The translations under genes were made by a program, and so were the position numbers. This document shows, piece by piece, positions 34,358-42,923 of a DNA stretch of 64,000 nt (position 1 is the stretch's first letter; each line of letters opens with the position of its first letter). Below the pieces are notes generated by a model. It was not told where the DNA came from. It ran no database searches and was given only the letters and a program-made list of their open reading frames with translations. The DNA is from HTCC2207 sp002685195 (GTDB lineage Bacteria > Pseudomonadota > Gammaproteobacteria > Pseudomonadales > Porticoccaceae): NCBI GenBank assembly GCA_051201675.1, contig CP179212.1:1612001-1676000 (forward strand), written 5' to 3'.

Positions 34358-36049
34358 ATGTGCGGAAAATTAAAAATACACACCACTAGAGCACTTACAC
34401 CAATATTGGTATTTTTAATCGGCCTTATCTCAGGTTGTTCGGAGCATAATTCATCTACTACAACCGTCATTTCTAACATCAATGGCTATAGTTTCAATAA
34501 TGATCGCGAACTTGAGCGATTTACGACCTTAGTAATAGACTCAGGTAAAGTGGTTGTAAGTGGAGACAGATCAATCACTGAGAGCTTGACGGATGCAGAA
34601 ATAATAGATGGCCAAGGACAAACCCTTCTCCCAGGCATTACTGATGCTCATGGCCACGTTTCAAGCCTTGGCTATACGCTTCTTCAGATCGACCTTCGAG
34701 ACACAACCTCAGCAGATCAAGCAGCAAAAGAAATTGCTCAGTATGCGGAGCAAAAGCCCTTTCTCAATTGGATCAGAGGGCGGGGTTGGAATCAGGTTTT
34801 GTGGCCAGGAAAACAGTTTCCTAGTGCCCAGACTCTCGATGAGTTAATACCTGACCGACCAATATGGCTTGAAAGAATCGACGGCCACGCCGGGTGGGCA
34901 AATAGTAAAGCCCTTGCTTTAGCAGGCATTAATGCTAATACCATTTCACCTCCCGGGGGGGAAATATTACGAGATAGTAAAGGTCAGCCAACAGGTATCT
35001 TAATAGACAATGCTATGGGTCTGATTAATCAGGTAATTCCAGCCCCAAGTTCGGAGGAGCTAGCTGCCGCCCTTGAAGCTGCGACGAATCATCTGCTGAG
35101 TCTGGGTATTACCTCTACTCATGACGCGGGTGTCAGCGCGACTGAACATCGTTTTTACTCTAGCCTTGCCCAGCAGAAAAAATTAGGCATCAGACTTTAC
35201 GGTATGATTTCTTCCACAGACCCAGAGTTGGGCAGCATTCTGGCTGCCGGTCCAATAGTCGATGATAATGACCTGTACAGTGCACGCAGTGTCAAGGTAT
35301 ATACTGACGGTGCCCTTGGTAGCAGAGGTGCAGCACTGCTTGAACCCTACTCTGATCGGGCCGGTCACCGAGGGTTGTTGCTCACCTCTCAAGAACAACT
35401 GCGAAGCATATTTTCTGACGCCATTGGTGCAGGATTTCAAGTAGCTATTCACGCGATTGGTGATCAAGGTAATAGAATAGGCTTAGATGAAGTAGAGCAT
35501 GCCTATGCCACTATTGGCGGACGTGAATTGCGCCACCGAATGGAGCACTCTCAAGTCGTCGCTGTAGAAGACATTCCCCGCTTTAAAGCACTAGACGTCA
35601 TCCCTTCAATGCAGCCTACTCACGCTACCAGTGATATGAATATGGCAGAAGACCGTCTTGGTAAAGAAAGACTCAAGGGTGCTTATGCTTGGCGAACATT
35701 TGTTGATCAAGGAAGTCGATTAGCCTCTGGATCAGATTTTCCCATCGAACTTGCGAACCCATTCCATGGACTACATTCAGCGGTCACTCGGCAGAGCCAA
35801 AAAAACCAACCTGTGGAGGGCTGGATTCCTGAGGAATCTCTCAGTATTGAAGAAGCTTTGCGGTCCTTTACCATCGATGCTGCATGGGCTGCACATCAAG
35901 AGACAGTGCTAGGTGGGCTCGATTCTGGCAAGTGGGCTGACTTTATTCTCATCGATCAGGATATTTTCAAAGTCAGTGGAGAAGAACTTTGGAAGACTCA
36001 AGTAAACCAGACGTGGATCGCAGGAGAGCTAGTCTATCAACGCCCATAA
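34358..36049 (+). CDS. lipoprotein amidohydrolase (amidohydrolase_3 family)
   Basis: A 563-residue metal-dependent hydrolase of the YtcJ-like amidohydrolase_3 family. The N-terminus is a lipoprotein signal (hydrophobic stretch, lipobox LISGC, lipidated Cys27), so the enzyme should be membrane-anchored in the periplasm. Metal-binding features are visible: HGHVSSLG after ITDA (about residues 95-100), the AIHAIGDQGNR and RMEHSQVV histidines, and a late SGSDFPIE aspartate. A GGAG lies 7-10 bases before ATG 34358. The substrate is unknown; relatives include N-substituted formamide deformylases and exoenzyme-like hydrolases. It is a single gene, divergent from ilvI and convergent with panC. Confidence 0.9.
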   Translation: MCGKLKIHTTRALTPILVFLIGLISGCSEHNSSTTTVISNINGYSFNNDRELERFTTLVIDSGKVVVSGDRSITESLTDAEIIDGQGQTLLPGITDAHGHVSSLGYTLLQIDLRDTTSADQAAKEIAQYAEQKPFLNWIRGRGWNQVLWPGKQFPSAQTLDELIPDRPIWLERIDGHAGWANSKALALAGINANTISPPGGEILRDSKGQPTGILIDNAMGLINQVIPAPSSEELAAALEAATNHLLSLGITSTHDAGVSATEHRFYSSLAQQKKLGIRLYGMISSTDPELGSILAAGPIVDDNDLYSARSVKVYTDGALGSRGAALLEPYSDRAGHRGLLLTSQEQLRSIFSDAIGAGFQVAIHAIGDQGNRIGLDEVEHAYATIGGRELRHRMEHSQVVAVEDIPRFKALDVIPSMQPTHATSDMNMAEDRLGKERLKGAYAWRTFVDQGSRLASGSDFPIELANPFHGLHSAVTRQSQKNQPVEGWIPEESLSIEEALRSFTIDAAWAAHQETVLGGLDSGKWADFILIDQDIFKVSGEELWKTQVNQTWIAGELVYQRP

Positions 36050-36068
36050 TCGAGAGTATTTGAAATTT

Positions 36069-36920
36069 TTACTCTTCTGAAATACTGACGTTGTCAATAA
36101 GACGTGCTGATTCCGTGAACATAGCACCAAGAACGGTGATTTCAGAATCGTCATCTGCAGCCAAATCTAACGTTTTACTGTTACTGCAAGTGACGTAGTC
36201 TACGGCAAAGCCTGCTCGTTCTATCTGTGCAGTTGCTTCTGCTTCTAACTCAGAAAAAGCGCGATTACCAGATCTAATCTGACTCGCAATCCAGTCAAGA
36301 GACTCTTTGAGCACAGTCGCTTGGGGACGCTCATCCTCAGTAATATATCGATTTCTCGAACTCATAGCCAATCCATCCGCTTCCCGATGAATAGGTGCTG
36401 AAGTGATCTGAATAGGCATGCAGAGATCTTCAGCCATACGCCGAATAACAGCTAGTTGTTGGTAATCTTTAATACCGAAAATAGCTTCGTCAGGTTGAAC
36501 AATATTAAATAGTTTACTAACCACTGTAGTCACACCCTCAAAATGCCCGGGGCGACTCGCGCCACAAAGTACATCAGTCATTGTGGGGCATATCACCCTA
36601 CTTTGTGTATCAAGACCATTGGGGTACATCTCTACATCGTCAGGATGAAAAAGATAATCACATCCAGCTGCTCTTAATTTTTCGCAGTCAGACTCATAGG
36701 TACGAGGATATTTATCCCAATCTTCATTAAGCCCAAATTGCAGAGCATTGACAAAAATAGAACAAACAACAATATCGTTCGTTTGATTGGCTTGGTGTAA
36801 TAGCGCTAGATGACCATCATGTAGATTGCCCATAGTCGGCACAAACCCGATCTTTAGACCCTGAACTCGATCTTGAATCAAATCATCCCTAAGACCATTT
36901 ACAGTATGGAAAATTTTCAT
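36069..36920 (-). CDS. panC: pantoate-beta-alanine ligase
   Basis: Joins pantoate and beta-alanine at the expense of ATP, the last step of pantothenate synthesis. At 283 residues it has the normal length. The HIGH-like MGNLHDGHLAL motif (about residues 30-40), the GIKDYQQLAVIRRM region and the KMSKS-like SSRNRYI (about 180) are all present. It is 24 bases downstream of dnaB on the same strand, with neither panB nor panD nearby. Cytosolic; housekeeping. Confidence 0.95.
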   Translation of the reverse strand: MKIFHTVNGLRDDLIQDRVQGLKIGFVPTMGNLHDGHLALLHQANQTNDIVVCSIFVNALQFGLNEDWDKYPRTYESDCEKLRAAGCDYLFHPDDVEMYPNGLDTQSRVICPTMTDVLCGASRPGHFEGVTTVVSKLFNIVQPDEAIFGIKDYQQLAVIRRMAEDLCMPIQITSAPIHREADGLAMSSRNRYITEDERPQATVLKESLDWIASQIRSGNRAFSELEAEATAQIERAGFAVDYVTCSNSKTLDLAADDDSEITVLGAMFTESARLIDNVSISEE

Positions 36921-36944
36921 GTTTGGTTACCAAGAATAAATGCG

Positions 36945-38393
36945 TTAGTGCTCAGCAAAATGATCAGTAGCAAGGTTTTCAAAACGAGTATATTTACCCA
37001 TAAACATCAATCGGCAGGTGCCAATAGGTCCATTACGCTGCTTACCAATAATAATCTCTGCAGTCCCTTTGTCCGGGCTATCTTCGTTGTAAACTTCATC
37101 GCGATAGATAAATGCAATAACGTCTGCATCCTGCTCAATTGCACCAGATTCTCTAAGGTCTGCATTCACTGGCCGTTTATTAGGCCGCTGCTCCACATTT
37201 CGACTGAGCTGAGACAGCGCTATCATTGGGCATTCATATTCTCTGGCAAGCCCTTTGAGTTCTCGCGATATTTGAGAAATCTCTTGCACTCTACCCTCAG
37301 CAGAATTGCTACCATTCATCAACTGTAAGTAATCAACCATTATCATTCCAGGCTGGGCTTGCTTGTATAGCGCTTCGGTATCTGCGGGCGTATTCGCGCC
37401 GTGCTTTTGATGCCACTCCTGACGTAGTTGCTCTACTCGCTCACGGGTGAACTGTTTGATTCTATTACGCATTTCCAAAGGAGTAATTCCGGCGGAATCA
37501 TCAATAAACAAAGGTTTATCTTTTAGCCGTTGCGCGGCGCTACTTAAGCGAGGCCAATCATCCTCAACTAAATTACCTGAACGCATACGAGTCTGGTCTA
37601 TTTTCCCAATTGAGGACAGCATACGTATGATTAGCTGGTTAGCAGGCATTTCAAGAGAGAAAACCAATACTGGCCGATCTTGATTTAAGGTTGCATGCTC
37701 GACCATATTCATCGCAAACGCGGTTTTACCCATAGAGGGCCGACCTGCAATGATAACTAAGTCTGACTTTTGCCAGCCTGACGTCATTTTGTCTAAATCG
37801 TTAAACCCTGTGCTCAACCCAGTTATGTCAGCATCGTTTTTAAATAATTCATCAAGACGCTCTACTGCTTCTTTGATTAGCGAATTAACTTCTTTAAAAC
37901 CACCCTTCTTGGGTCGATTTTCAATGATCTCTTGCAGTCGAGTTTCAGCTTCAGCGAGTAATTTTGAGCTATCCCAACCTAGCGGATTATAACCTTTCCG
38001 AACAATATCGCTGGCGGCACCAATTAGTTGACGCACAATTGATCGTTCTAATACTATCTGCGTGTAAGCTTTGATATTTGCCGAGCTTGGCGTGCTACTT
38101 GCTAAATCAACTAAGTATTCAGCGCCGCCTACTGAGGAAAGCTCATTCGAATTCTGCAGAGATTCTGCCAAAGTAATCGGATCAAAAGGTTGATCCTCTG
38201 ATGCTAAACGACCCATAGCTGTAAAAATAAGCTGGTGATCCTTACTGTAGAAATCCGTATCAGAGAGTACCTCTGAGATAGAATCAAAGGCATCATTTTT
38301 CAACATCAAACCACCAATCACCGCCTGCTCCGCCTCTATGGAGTGGGGCAACGGTTGGCTTATCGTTGGCTCTGCAAATAGTGCTTCATTCAT
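36945..38393 (-). CDS. dnaB: replicative DNA helicase DnaB (with extra segment before Walker B)
   Basis: The hexameric helicase of the replication fork, 482 residues from ATG 38393 (a TTG nine codons upstream is in frame but less likely). It has an N-terminal domain (about 1-115), a linker helix and a RecA-like domain with Walker A GRPSMGKTA (217-225), Walker B MIMVDYLQL (350-358), and DLRESGAIEQDAD and GKQRNGPIG further on. Between the conserved TPLEMRNRIKQ and the Walker B strand there is a charged insertion (about residues 317-346) of some 25-30 residues that E. coli and Pseudomonas DnaB lack. Everything else is canonical, so the protein should be functional. No intein is present. Confidence 0.95.
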   Translation of the reverse strand: MNEALFAEPTISQPLPHSIEAEQAVIGGLMLKNDAFDSISEVLSDTDFYSKDHQLIFTAMGRLASEDQPFDPITLAESLQNSNELSSVGGAEYLVDLASSTPSSANIKAYTQIVLERSIVRQLIGAASDIVRKGYNPLGWDSSKLLAEAETRLQEIIENRPKKGGFKEVNSLIKEAVERLDELFKNDADITGLSTGFNDLDKMTSGWQKSDLVIIAGRPSMGKTAFAMNMVEHATLNQDRPVLVFSLEMPANQLIIRMLSSIGKIDQTRMRSGNLVEDDWPRLSSAAQRLKDKPLFIDDSAGITPLEMRNRIKQFTRERVEQLRQEWHQKHGANTPADTEALYKQAQPGMIMVDYLQLMNGSNSAEGRVQEISQISRELKGLAREYECPMIALSQLSRNVEQRPNKRPVNADLRESGAIEQDADVIAFIYRDEVYNEDSPDKGTAEIIIGKQRNGPIGTCRLMFMGKYTRFENLATDHFAEH

Positions 38394-38474
38394 ACTAATA
38401 AGCTTTAACCTGTGGTTCAAATAGTGAAATTATCTAATCGGAGTCTAACAGTATAAGTAATAAATCACACAAAC

Positions 38475-38511
38475 AAAAACGGCACTGCATCTTATTCAGA
38501 AGCCGTGCCGT
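38475..38511 (-). terminator. Rho-independent terminator after rplI
   Basis: On the minus strand ACGGCAC pairs with GTGCCGT around a loop of about 19 bases, which can be extended by inner GGC/GCA-type pairing, followed by five T residues. It lies about 40 bases after the rplI stop and closes the rpsF-rpsR-rplI operon ahead of dnaB. Confidence 0.8.
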
Positions 38512-38548
38512 CTTATCAGTTTTAACTGGGCCCTTATCGGCCTGAATA

Positions 38549-38998
38549 TTATTCCGCTTCTATAACAACGGTGATAGTTTCAGTAATATCTGAATGAAGC
38601 TGAACGTCCAGGGTAAACTCACCGAGATGACGCAGAGCACCCTCTGGCAGACTAATCTCATTTTTAGTCACGTCACCACCCGCAGCAGCAATCGCTTCTT
38701 CAAGTTCACGAGCACCAACAGAACCAAACAGCTTCCCTTCTTCACCGGCAATAGCGGTGATGGTGATAGTACCAATTTCTTTTAGCTTGTCTGCTCGGCT
38801 TTGTGAAAGAGCTAGCTTTTCTGCGGCCTGCGCTTCCAAATCTGCGCGACGCAGTTCGAATTCAGCGATATTCTTTTCCGTAGCAAATACAGCTTTGCCC
38901 TGAGGGATCAGGTAGTTGCGGCCGAAACCAGATTTAACATTGGCTTTGTCACCGATATCTCCCAACTTACCCATTTTTTCAAGCAAAATAACTTCCAT
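38549..38998 (-). CDS. rplI: 50S ribosomal protein L9 (bL9)
   Basis: Large-subunit ribosomal protein of 149 residues, identical in length to E. coli L9. It has the N-terminal RNA-binding domain with KMGKLGDIGDKANVKSGFGRNYLIPQGKA, a long connecting helix and the C-terminal domain. It is the last gene of the rpsF-rpsR-membrane protein-rplI operon, followed by a terminator. Its spacing of 36 bases from the preceding membrane-protein gene is consistent with co-transcription. Confidence 0.97.
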   Translation of the reverse strand: MEVILLEKMGKLGDIGDKANVKSGFGRNYLIPQGKAVFATEKNIAEFELRRADLEAQAAEKLALSQSRADKLKEIGTITITAIAGEEGKLFGSVGARELEEAIAAAGGDVTKNEISLPEGALRHLGEFTLDVQLHSDITETITVVIEAE

Positions 38999-39033
38999 CG
39001 TAAATTCCTCTAAATTTTACCACTCATCTAAAA

Positions 39034-39882
39034 TCAGCTTTGATTGTCGTCAGCCAATCTTGTTCTAAAATTCATTACGCTGTCTGCGGCACCCAAAGCA
39101 CCCAACAACACCATTAACAAAGGGCCAAACAAAAATAGGCCAACACACATTACTACTAATACCTGACGACCAAAGCCCTTGTGTTGAACAACACAATGCA
39201 CAATAGCTACACCGCCAATCAGTATCGGGATGGAAGCCAAGCTCAGCCATAACTGATAGTTACCACCCAATGCTAATCCAGTAATAAAAATAACCAAGCA
39301 AACCAAGCTAAGTTTCGGGCTCAACCTTAACATGTGAAACTCTTTCTGAAATCCTCCAGGATTATAGAGCAGAGCCTGCCACCATCTTGCTAAAACCAAA
39401 CCTATCACTGTATTAAAAATTACAACCCAGGCAAAAAACGCTAAAACACCATTCCGTGTTAGTGCTAACATCGTTAGGCCAGTTTGCTCAGATGCGGTTG
39501 CTAACCTCTCTTCTGATTCGTTCACAAAATCGTTTAAATCAGCTTGAAAAAATAAACCAGCCAAACATACTAAAACGATCCCACTTACTGTGGCGGCACC
39601 CAGACTGGAATTCCAATCTGCAGTAACTCTGTGCGCGTTAGCAACCAACGCCATATTGATCAGTGCAACACCAGATACAACTGCCATAAATGGAATAGCT
39701 GCACTGAACATATAACTCAACAGCAGCGGCAGAATGACCCATAGCGATACTAAAGAGCCCTCTGATGCCCCTTTGCGTAAGGTGACCAACCCAATTGTTG
39801 ATACACTCACAAAAGGCACGAAAACACCCACTAAACAAGCCTGCAATCGCCCGCGCATAATAAATTCAGCTAGGACTCGCAC
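39034..39882 (-). CDS. multi-pass membrane protein of the rpsR-rplI interval
   Basis: A 282-residue integral membrane protein with about eight hydrophobic helices (for example VGVFVPFVSVSTIGLVTL near the start and VLVVMCVGLFLFGPLLMVLLGALG near the end) and no recognisable catalytic motif. A DUF2232/YybS-like membrane protein occupies the same place between rpsR and rplI in many gammaproteobacteria, so this is probably the resident homologue, but the sequence is too hydrophobic to assign by eye. It lies 17 bases after rpsR. Function unknown. Confidence 0.8.
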   Translation of the reverse strand: MRVLAEFIMRGRLQACLVGVFVPFVSVSTIGLVTLRKGASEGSLVSLWVILPLLLSYMFSAAIPFMAVVSGVALINMALVANAHRVTADWNSSLGAATVSGIVLVCLAGLFFQADLNDFVNESEERLATASEQTGLTMLALTRNGVLAFFAWVVIFNTVIGLVLARWWQALLYNPGGFQKEFHMLRLSPKLSLVCLVIFITGLALGGNYQLWLSLASIPILIGGVAIVHCVVQHKGFGRQVLVVMCVGLFLFGPLLMVLLGALGAADSVMNFRTRLADDNQS

Positions 39883-39899
39883 AGGCTTAATCGATCTCT

Positions 39900-40127
39900 T
39901 TACTTATGACTGTCTGTATATGGTAGCAACGCAATGTAACGAGCGCGCTTGATTGCTTCAGACAATTCACGTTGGTAACGTGCTTTTGTTCCCGTAATAC
40001 GACTAGGAACAATCTTACCGCTTTCAGACACATAACCTTTTAATGTATCCAAATCTTTGTAATCGATCTCAGTTGCCCCTTCCGCGGTGAAACGACAAAA
40101 TTTTCTTCTACGTACAAACTTAGCCAT
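39900..40127 (-). CDS. rpsR: 30S ribosomal protein S18 (bS18)
   Basis: Small-subunit protein of 75 residues with the basic N-terminus KFVRRRKFCRF and the RNA-binding region GTKARYQRELSEAIKRAR. It binds S6 in the 30S platform and is the substrate of the RimI acetyltransferase, whose gene is near 27 kb. It lies 2 bases after rpsF. Confidence 0.98.
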   Translation of the reverse strand: MAKFVRRRKFCRFTAEGATEIDYKDLDTLKGYVSESGKIVPSRITGTKARYQRELSEAIKRARYIALLPYTDSHK

Positions 40128-40129
40128 GA

Positions 40130-40642
40130 TTATTCTCCACCTTCCGCTTCAGGTTGCTCTTCTGCGACCACATCTTTTGCTTTATCCGCTTCTGGAGCAT
40201 CAGCTTCTGGAGTAGCCTCAGCTTCTATGACAGCCGCTTCACTTTTCTCCGCAGCTTCAGCCTCAGCTTTAGCTTTAGCAGCATTGCGACGCTCGCGAGC
40301 TTCTTTATCTGCTTTGTCAGCATTTTCTAACTTCATGATGGGCGACTCAGCGGTAATTGCCTCGTTGCGACGAATCACCATGCTACGGATCACAGCATCG
40401 TTATATCTGAATGTTGAATTGAGCTCATCAAGTACTTCCTGACCACATTCTATGTTCATAAGAATGTAGTGAGCTTTATGGATTTTATTGATGGGATACG
40501 CTAACTGCCGACGACCCCAATCTTCAGACCTATGGACTGTACCATTACCCGCTGCAACAGATGCGGCGTAACGCTCTACCATACTAGGAACTTGTTCGCT
40601 TTGGTCAGGATGGACCAAAAACACGACTTCATAATGACGCAT
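40130..40642 (-). CDS. rpsF: 30S ribosomal protein S6 (bS6) with long acidic Ala/Glu-rich tail
   Basis: A ferredoxin-fold ribosomal protein. The start is ATG 40642, with GAGGAG upstream. An in-frame extension to 40774 would add unrelated sequence that includes the promoter and is not coding. Residues 1-100 are canonical (MRHYEVVFLVHPDQ; GRRQLAYPINKIHKAHY). Residues 105-170 are a low-complexity extension rich in Ala, Glu and Lys, making the protein about 35 residues longer than E. coli S6 (135) without post-translational glutamates. The tail is the substrate region for RimK-type modification in other species. Start of the rpsF-rpsR-rplI operon. Confidence 0.96.
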   Translation of the reverse strand: MRHYEVVFLVHPDQSEQVPSMVERYAASVAAGNGTVHRSEDWGRRQLAYPINKIHKAHYILMNIECGQEVLDELNSTFRYNDAVIRSMVIRRNEAITAESPIMKLENADKADKEARERRNAAKAKAEAEAAEKSEAAVIEAEATPEADAPEADKAKDVVAEEQPEAEGGE

Positions 40643-40708
40643 TGTATCTCCTCGTGGATTTAAAAGTCTCCCGCCATGAACACTAGGCCATGCAGTAAGA
40701 CAAGGAGT

Positions 40709-40731
40709 GCCGAGAAGAGATCTTCCCGACC
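40709..40731 (-). promoter_or_regulatory. strong hairpin in the rpsF leader, possible autoregulatory element
   Basis: On the minus strand GTCGGGAAG pairs with CTTCTCGGC (one G-U pair) around a 4-base loop, a 9-bp stem just downstream of the predicted start of transcription. The rpsF operon is autogenously controlled by S6:S18 binding to its leader in many bacteria, and this is the only strong structure there. I could not verify the specific S6:S18 motif bases. Confidence 0.4.
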
Positions 40732-40745
40732 CTGTAAAGCGCGGT

Positions 40746-40774
40746 ATTGTAGTGACTTGGCCTCTCGGTTGCAA
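40746..40774 (-). promoter_or_regulatory. sigma-70 promoter of the rpsF operon
   Basis: On the minus strand: TTGCAA, a 17-base spacer and TACAAT, about 100 bases before the rpsF ATG. Both hexamers are close to consensus and the spacing is optimal, as expected for a ribosomal protein operon. Confidence 0.7.
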
Positions 40775-40804
40775 CTGACTTTTTGAAAGGTTTTATCAAG
40801 CCGA

Positions 40805-41398
40805 TCAGCGACTAGACGTTTGGTTGCTAAATCGCCTGATCAAGCTCCACACAGACACTATGTTAGTTTCCGGTTTCTTCAAAATAATAGTAATGGCGAC
40901 TTCTTCTGAAGCAACTAGTAAATAGAAAAGAATAACCAACCTAAACCAAGTGTCTGCATCAACCAAAATCAAGAGATAGTAGGCTGGAGCAATAAGGAGT
41001 GCAGCTATTTTTGCTCCAAGGGTATGGTAGCTCGGATATTCACCAAACTTTATTGCAGAAGCAATTAGAGGCACCAGGAAAGAGAGCGTCGCTGACAACA
41101 AGAATAGTGCTTGGTGAGAAAAAATTGTAGGCCATATTTGGTACAACCCAAAGATCATAGAAGCGTATGTTAAAGTATCAGCCCAGCTGTCTAGTTTGGC
41201 CCCTAACTCACTCACCTGATCTAACTTACGGGCTAAATAGCCGTCGAGCATATCACTGATGAGCGATACACCTAACACCATTAGAAAATAATTGGCTAGA
41301 CCCTCTAGCGCTATCCAAATAAGCACTGGCACGAGGATTAGTCGCAGAAAACTGAGAAGGTTAGGCACTGAAAATATTTTCGAACTGGTCGCTTCCAT
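40805..41398 (-). CDS. CDP-alcohol phosphatidyltransferase family protein
   Basis: A 197-residue integral membrane enzyme from ATG 41398. An upstream in-frame start at 41476 would add 26 unrelated residues. The full CDP-alcohol motif D-x2-D-G-x2-A-R-x8-G-x3-D-x3-D is present in SDMLDGYLARK...GAKLDSWAD (about residues 48-70). About five membrane helices surround it. It could make phosphatidylglycerophosphate (PgsA-like) or another CDP-derived lipid; the product cannot be decided here, and the C-terminal half is divergent. It is separate from the rpsF operon (its stop is about 30 bases upstream of the rpsF promoter). Confidence 0.85.
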   Translation of the reverse strand: MEATSSKIFSVPNLLSFLRLILVPVLIWIALEGLANYFLMVLGVSLISDMLDGYLARKLDQVSELGAKLDSWADTLTYASMIFGLYQIWPTIFSHQALFLLSATLSFLVPLIASAIKFGEYPSYHTLGAKIAALLIAPAYYLLILVDADTWFRLVILFYLLVASEEVAITIILKKPETNIVSVWSLIRRFSNQTSSR

Positions 41399-41550
41399 TA
41401 CGATAATTCTCTCAAGGATCTTAAAATACTGAGATGAATAGACTAGCTTCATTTGGGCATTAAATGCAACTATCAAAATCTAAATATGCAACAAATATCA
41501 AGATTGTTAAACACTTAAATAAAGTTTGTTTAAACATTCAACCTGACTTG

Positions 41551-42285
41551 TTACTTAATACTCCGTTGACGAACAATTTCAAACAGACAAATTCCAGTAG
41601 CAACTGACACGTTGAGGCTCTCAACCTCGCCACCCATTGGTAACTTGGCTAAAAAATCACACTGTTTGCGCGTCAGCTGGCGCATACCCTCTCCTTCGGC
41701 GCCCATAACTAGGACAATTGGACCATTTAAGTCGATATCATAAATTAACTTTTCAGCCTCACCTGCAGCACCGACCACCCATGCACCCATATTCTGTAAC
41801 TTATCCAAAGTTCTAGTCAGATTTGTAACCGTGACCAGTGGAACTGACTCTGCTGCGCCACAGGCAACCTTCTGCACCGTTGGTGTCAAACCAACTGAGT
41901 TATCCTTTGGGACAATGACAGCTTGCACTCCCGCTCCATCGGCCGACCGTAAACAGGCACCCAGGTTATGAGGATCGGTGACTCCATCCAGCATCAAGAA
42001 AAAGGTGTTAGATCCGTGCTTTTCCGCCAATCCCAGTAAAAATTTTTCATCATAGGTTTCACCGGGACGGCATAGAGCCATAACACCTTGGTGCTTTCCC
42101 TGAGCTTTGGCATCGAGCTTTTTGACTGACATCAACTGCATCGCTATACCGTGCTGGTCAGCTAGATTATGAATCTTTTGCAAACGGTCATCTTGCCTTC
42201 CACTTTGCACGTGCAATTCAGCCACTCTCTGAGGTGCCGATTTAAGCATTGTTTGAACCGCATGAATGCCGTAAATCCAATCCAC
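41551..42285 (-). CDS. rlmB: 23S rRNA (guanosine(2251)-2'-O)-methyltransferase
   Basis: A SpoU-class (SPOUT) methyltransferase that modifies G2251 in the P-loop of 23S rRNA. I chose GTG 42285: AGGAG lies 6 bases upstream and the resulting N-terminus (then DWIYGIHAVQ) lines up with E. coli MSEMIYGIHAVQ, giving 244 residues (243 in E. coli). A longer ATG start at 42306 is possible. The trefoil-knot motifs are visible: DGVTDPHNLGACLRSADGAG, LVMGAEGEGMR and NVSVATGICLFE. Neighbour rnr, common in other genera, is absent; the gene is alone and divergent from an RDD protein. Confidence 0.94.
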   Translation of the reverse strand: MDWIYGIHAVQTMLKSAPQRVAELHVQSGRQDDRLQKIHNLADQHGIAMQLMSVKKLDAKAQGKHQGVMALCRPGETYDEKFLLGLAEKHGSNTFFLMLDGVTDPHNLGACLRSADGAGVQAVIVPKDNSVGLTPTVQKVACGAAESVPLVTVTNLTRTLDKLQNMGAWVVGAAGEAEKLIYDIDLNGPIVLVMGAEGEGMRQLTRKQCDFLAKLPMGGEVESLNVSVATGICLFEIVRQRSIK

Positions 42286-42407
42286 AAACTTCTCCTGTCT
42301 TGTCATTATGTTAATGTAGCATTGCGCATTGTACTGGCTTTGGGCACACTTCTGTTATCAATCCTTATGTACTCAACAAATAATAGTCAAAGTGCGCTCT
42401 TTAAACT

Positions 42408-42902
42408 ATGAATGACTCCGAAAATTCAATCAACGACATGAGCATAATGCCTATCGCAGGGCTTTTACGGCGTCTAGCAGCGCTAATTTACGATTTATTT
42501 TTATTAGCCGCTATGGTCATGGCCTATGCTTTGCTCGTCATTACTCCGTTAAGAATCTCACTGTATGGCATGCCGTCTAACGATAACGATTGGGCGGGTT
42601 TTCCTATCTTCATCAAAGTTTTACTGATTCTCGGTTTAATTTTTGTCCTCGCCGCCTACTACTTTGTCTGTTGGCGAAAACAGGGGCAATCAATGGGTAT
42701 GAAAGCGTGGCGACTCAAGTTACAACAATCTAGTGGAGAATTAGCCAATGCATCTCAGTGTTGGTCGCGAGCATTGTTGGCTCCAATTTCACTAGCTTTT
42801 TTTGGTATTGGTTTTCTTTGGTGCCTAATACCACCCAATAATGAATGCCTCCATGATCGGCTAACCGGGACAAAGGTAGTAGTTCTGCCTAAATCCAAAT
42901 AG
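42408..42902 (+). CDS. RDD family membrane protein
   Basis: A 164-residue membrane protein of the RDD family. The R-x2-A-x2-Y-D signature is visible as RRLAALIYDLFL (about residues 22-33), and three to four hydrophobic helices follow. A QGQSMGMKAWRLKL segment corresponds to the conserved 'GkT.GkrllglrV' region, and the C-terminal NNECLHDRLTGTKVV is the family ending. RDD proteins have been linked to ion and proton exchange in some bacteria, but the role is unknown here. It lies 21 bases upstream of glpK on the same strand. Confidence 0.88.
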   Translation: MNDSENSINDMSIMPIAGLLRRLAALIYDLFLLAAMVMAYALLVITPLRISLYGMPSNDNDWAGFPIFIKVLLILGLIFVLAAYYFVCWRKQGQSMGMKAWRLKLQQSSGELANASQCWSRALLAPISLAFFGIGFLWCLIPPNNECLHDRLTGTKVVVLPKSK

Positions 42903-42923
42903 ACAAAAGGGGAGTTAAAACTG

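Noticed and set aside
40643..40774. In-frame extension of rpsF upstream to 40774
   Set aside because: S6 normally starts MRHYE, GAGGAG precedes that ATG, and the extension would cover the promoter and leader hairpin.
41520..41545. GTTTAAAC palindrome upstream of the CDP-alcohol transferase / after rlmB
   Set aside because: An AT-rich 8-base palindrome is expected by chance; no repeat family or associated element was seen.
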